From NCBI GenBank assembly GCA_029339505.1, contig JAQISU010000171.1, forward strand, positions 1,271,001 to 1,335,000: DNA of 64,000 nucleotides. Direction: 5' to 3'. The first letter of the stretch is position 1, and every line of letters begins with the position of its first letter. Positions 59,554 to 64,000 of this stretch are shown in pieces. Origin of the DNA: Unio delphinus (Eukaryota; Mollusca; Bivalvia; Unionida; Unionidae). The notes below the pieces were generated by a model. The model saw nothing but the letters and a program-made list of their open reading frames with translations. It made no database searches and was not told the DNA's origin. A program made the translations under genes and the position numbers.

Positions 59554-60426
59554 TAATCTTTCTTTATTCACTCTATCACTGCTAACACGATGATAATTTC
59601 GGTTGAAGAAATTCTTTTTTTTTATGATTTATATCATACTATTCATACATGATATTTTACCATACAGTAAGAATACATTACGTTAAAGGTGTACGGGGTG
59701 TCCTAGGAGGGGGTAACATCTCGGTCTGGCCCAACTTTGGATCCCACTTGGCACTCAGCTCTGATCTGTGGATCCAATAAGATGTGACTGGCCGGCCAAA
59801 CCACGTTGAGGGTAGCCGACGGGTCTTATACCTTCGGTTAGTTAGAATGTGTCTACCTAGCATGTGCAGACTGTATTCGGCAGTCTTCGTGGAGTAATCA
59901 ACAGCTGGTCAACAGTCAGATAGTCGAATTTCATCAAAGCGCCATGTATCCGTAAGAGCAAGACGATACACGTAGGGCGTCTTGGTCATATACTGCACTC
60001 AAATCTGTATCCGGCCATCTCGACCATGTTGTGCTGCTGTACCAAGATGGTCTTGAGCGAAAGAGTGAGATGAACGAACTGCGCAACTCTCCCTCACAAA
60101 GTCACAGCGCAAGTCATTCTTGACATACACCCATCCAATTTCATCACCCACTAAGGTCCTGTGGAGATAGGCATGCGACGAAGCAGCGGTTATGGCAACA
60201 TTGCTAGCCGTAGCCGCAAAAATGCTCACATGCATCTCAGGGCACTAGGGTAGTTCATCACTGACAATGAGCAGCAGTGGAGTCCGGCAGTGAGCGACTG
60301 AGCAGCCCTCTTCAGAAGAAATGTACAGCTCACTCTATGGTGCCCTAAACATTGCCCGCTCTTTACTTCCCTAGCCAACATACCACGGCTGACGGAGACG
60401 CCGCTAAAGCAGTCAAAATACAAAAA
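59554..60426. other. Higher-GC sequence upstream of LINE endonuclease, possibly LINE 5' region
   Basis: From about 59690 the GC content is visibly higher than in the surroundings, continuing into the endonuclease fragment at 60427. No frame is recognised. Probably the 5' part of the same decayed retrotransposon. Confidence 0.35.
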
Positions 60427-60838
60427 AAAACAGAAAGTTAGAATTGTTCCGCTCACACTTGGCGCAAGAAATGTGCGCGCGTTACTGGGCAGAGACAATG
60501 CGGAGAAACCCCAGACTATAAACGCTCTTATAGGAAATGAATTTGCCAGATACATCGTGGACATTGCTGCCTTGAGCGAGACCAGGCTTTCAGGAAAAGG
60601 CGAACTCTGTGAAAGGGGCTTCGAAACACTTTCTTTTGGAGCGGCCGAGGCCATTAAAAGCGCCGTAGAGCTGGTGTCGACTTGGCAGTGAAGACATCAC
60701 CGATTGGCAAATTTTCTCGACATCCCGTGGGAGTAAACAACAGATTAATGACCACGAAACTGCCAAAAGTGTATGGACGAAAGCACCTTACCATCGCAGT
60801 GCTCTCCAAGCATGCGAAACGTGGAAGCTGAACCACTT
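60427..60838 (+). pseudogene. Non-LTR retrotransposon endonuclease (APE-type) N-terminal fragment
   Basis: Seen: KVRIVPLTLGARNVRALLGR, then NEFARYIVDIAALSETRLSG, then GELCERGFE. After a shift near 60640 come AGVDLAVKTSPIGKF and VNNRLMTTKLPKVYG. These match the start of the AP-endonuclease domain in LINE proteins often labelled craniofacial development protein 2-like. The Asn of ARN and Glu of SETR are the expected active-site positions. The catalytic C-terminal half and reverse transcriptase are absent. Confidence 0.8.
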
Positions 60839-61707
60839 TCACACGACAAGTCGTACTCTTCATGGATTCTTGAGACTGGAAATAAATCTGCTTTGGTGGC
60901 TTTGTTAACTATGCTATAGTTAGTACATATACAAAAATTGTCACCTGATTTCGACACAAGAAAACTCGGTGAACCTTTACTTGTTTGAAATCATCGTCCA
61001 GCAAATACCGACTTTCATTTTTTCATACATTATTGCTTGAGATCATTGATCCGTTTTATAAGATGTCATTTTACTGGTGTAGGCCCTGCAATTTGAAAAT
61101 AATTGTACATTGGATTTGTCCGTGTTTGATCATCTGGAAAGAAGTATTCATAGACACATAGCAGCTCTTTCAATTTATTCTTTTTTCTCTGATAGTAGAT
61201 ATGGAATGTGCTGATCAAGATTTTGTGATTCTTAAGATAGGTTAAACCAAAGTCGCTTGCTACGCTAGGATCTTAAACTAGGCAGCAGAGAAAAGCGAGA
61301 TTTGTTTGACAAATTAACAAATAATTTATTTCCATAAAATACAAGGTGAGAATATAAAATGAACGTACAGTGTTATGAATTGAATCCCAATTTTTTGTCA
61401 AGGTTATCACAAGTCAAAAGCATAAGATGTCCGAATAAAATCCAGTTATATTAAGAACGAGTTCTAATCTTGTAAATTTGTCACCATCTACAAACCAGTT
61501 ATCGTAAAAACCTCGTTGTTGTTATGCTCCCTAATGATTCTAACTATATATTGTTCTGCATCAAGCGACTATTTTAAATAAGATATTTTCTACTTAGTAT
61601 GAAGTACTCACAATCTTAAAATCTTAAAATCCGTGCAAGAAACAAACAATGTCAAATCTAAAGGTTGACAGTTTATTGAGCTGTATCACTTTGACTATCC
61701 ATCTTCA
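60839..61707. other. Unassigned AT-rich sequence
   Basis: No gene or repeat seen before the 68-bp array. Confidence 0.4.
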
Positions 61708-64000
61708 TAGCATGACAGAATTAGAATTGTAATGATTCTTTCAATAAGTGTATAATTTTAAATACAATTATATCATAGCATGACACAATTAGAATTGTAA
61801 TGATTCTTTTAATAAGTGTATAACTGTAAATACAATTATATCATAGCATGACAGAATTAGAATTTGACTGATGAAGTGTATAACTGTAAATAAAATTATA
61901 TCATAGCATGACAGAATTAGAATTGTAATGATTCTTTTAATAAGTGTATAACTGTAAATACAATTATATCATAGCATGACACAATTAGAATTGTAATGAT
62001 TCTTTTAATAAGTGTATAACTGTAAATACAATTATATCATAGCATGACACAATTAGAATTGTAATGATTCTTTTAATAAGTGTATAACTGTAAATACAAT
62101 TATATCATAGCATGACACAATTAGAATTGTAATGATTCTTTCAATAAGTGTATAACTGTAAATACAATTATATCATAGCATGACACAATTAGAATTGTAA
62201 TGATTCTTTTAATAAGTGTATAACTGTAAATACAATTATATCATAGCATGACACAATTAGAAATGTAATGATTTTTTCAATAAGTCTATAACTGTAAATA
62301 CAATTATATCATAGCATGACAAAATTAGAATTGTAATGATTCTTTTAATAAGTCTATAACTGTAAATACAATTATATCATAGCATGACAGAATTAGAATT
62401 TTAATGATTCTTTTAATAAGTCTATAACTGTAAATACAATTATATCATAGCATGACAAAATTAGAATTGTAATGATTCTTTTAATAAGTCTATAACTGTA
62501 AATACAATTATATCATAGCATGACACAATTAGAATTGTAATGATTCTTTTAATAAGTCTATAACTGTAAATACAATTATATCATGGCATGACACAATTAG
62601 AATTTTAATGATTCTTTTAATAAGTGTATAACTGTAAATACAATTATATCATAGCATGACACAATTAGAAATGTAATAATTCTTTCAATAAGTCTATAAC
62701 TGTAAATACAATTATATCATAGCATGACAGAATTAGAATTGTAATGATTCTTTTAATAAGTGTATAACTGTAAATACAATTATATCATAGCATGACACAA
62801 TTAGAATTGTAATGATTCTTTCAATAAGTGTATAACTGTAAATACAATTATATCATGGCATGACAGAAATAGAATTGAAATGATTCTTTTAATAAGTCTA
62901 TAACTGTAAATACAATTATATCATAGCATGACACAATTAGAAATGTAATCATTCTTTCAATAAGTGTATAACTGTAAATACAATTATATCATGGCATGAC
63001 AGAATTAGAACTGTAATGATTCTTTTAATAAGTGTATAACTGTAAATACAATTATATCATAGCATGACACAATTAGAATTGTAATGATTCTTTTAATAAG
63101 TGTATAACTGTAAATACAATTATGTCATAGCATGACAGAATTAAAATTGTAATGATTCTTTCAATACGTGTATAATTGTAAATACAACTATATCATAGCA
63201 TGACACAATTAGAATTGTAATGATTCTTACAATAAGTGTATAACTGTAAATACAATTATATCATAGCATGACAGAATTAGAATTGCAATGATTCTTTCAA
63301 TAAGTGTATAACTGTAAATACAATTATATCATAGCATGACACAATTAGAAATGTAATGATTCTTTCAATAAGTCTATAACTGTAAATACAATTATATCAT
63401 AGCATGACAGAATTAGAATTGCAATGATTCTTTCAATAAGTCTATAACTGTAAATACAATTATATCATAGCATGACACAATTAGAAATGTAATGATTCTT
63501 TCAATGTGGATAACTGTAAATACAATTATATCATAGCATGACAGAATTAGAATTCCAATGATTCTTTCAATAAGTCTATAACTGTAAATACAATTATATC
63601 ATAGCATGACAGAATTAGAATTGCAATGATTCTTTCAATAAGTCTATAACTGTAAATACAATTATATCATAGCATGACACAATTAGAATTGTAATGATTC
63701 TTTTAATAAGTGTATAACTGTAAATACAATTATATCATAGCATGACACAATTAGAATTGTAATGATTCTTACAATAAGTGTATTACTGTAAATACAATTA
63801 TTTCATAGCATGACAGAATTAGCATTGTAATGGTTCTTTCAATAAGTCTATAACTGTAAATACAATTATATCATAGCATGACACAATTAGAATTGTAATG
63901 ATTCTTTTAATAAGTGTATAACTGTTAATACAATTATATCATAGCATGACACAATTAGAATTGTAATGATTCTTTTAATAAGTGTATAACTGTAAATACA
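61708..64000. repeat. 68-bp tandem repeat, at least 33 units, continues past window end
   Basis: Unit landmarks ATTAGAATTGTAATGATTCT, TTTAATAAGTGTATAACTGT and AAATACAATTATATCATAGC. One shortened unit near 61861 lacks about 14 bp. Confidence 0.95.

Noticed and set aside
60226..60654. 142-codon minus-strand frame
   Set aside because: It is the antisense of the LINE endonuclease fragment on the plus strand.

Overview
The window looks like metazoan, probably mollusc or other aquatic-invertebrate, nuclear DNA. The evidence is AT-rich sequence, long (AT)n runs, many unrelated minisatellites, non-LTR retrotransposon pieces, a tRNA-derived SINE, and decayed Polinton/Maverick (adintovirus-like) elements. 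I see no intact host gene. Host identity is inferred from repeat style only.

Region 1 (1-26.4 kb) is a mosaic of three Polinton-like copies. Copy 1 (1-6404) has, left to right: a NUMOD/HNH endonuclease (-), a small zinc-binding protein (-), a family B DNA polymerase continuing into a superfamily 1 helicase and a terminal HNH domain (+), a retroviral-type integrase (-), a zinc-ribbon/phospholipase A2 protein (-) and a packaging ATPase (+). Copy 2 (7858-26385) has the capsid end: major capsid protein, basic minor protein, adenovirus-type protease and fibre-like protein, all (+), then a polymerase fragment and an ATPase tail. Copy 3 (12390-25847, inverted) is a nearly complete element. It has terminal inverted repeats of about 143 bp beginning AGCAGCAG and a perfect 5-bp target duplication GGTCA, and it sits inside the polymerase gene of copy 2. 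The polymerase frame is continuous across the site when one GGTCA is discounted. Between copies 1 and 2 lies a fragment of a second, different capsid lineage plus a SINE. A CR1/Jockey-type LINE piece sits in copy 3 just inside its right inverted repeat.

All the viral-type genes are broken by frameshifts, stops or deletions. Comparing copies still shows the ancestral layout: two divergent start-codon pairs separated by only 16-44 bp of TATA-rich DNA, a replication block (polymerase-helicase-HNH), an integration/entry block (integrase, zinc-ribbon-PLA2) and a virion block (ATPase, capsid, minor proteins, protease, fibre).

Region 2 (27-64 kb) is dominated by tandem arrays of different unit length: 34 bp (27.1 kb), 60 bp (27.7-37.0 kb), 28 bp (37.4 kb), about 40 bp (40.1 kb), 27 bp (41.7 kb), 29 bp (42.2-43.9 kb), 30 bp (44.9-56.8 kb), 59 bp (57.9-58.8 kb) and 68 bp (61.7 kb to the end). 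They are separated by (AT)n runs and short unique stretches. The 60-bp and 30-bp arrays have higher-order duplications. A LINE endonuclease fragment lies at about 60.4-60.8 kb. Long open frames in the arrays follow from repeat period and are not treated as genes.
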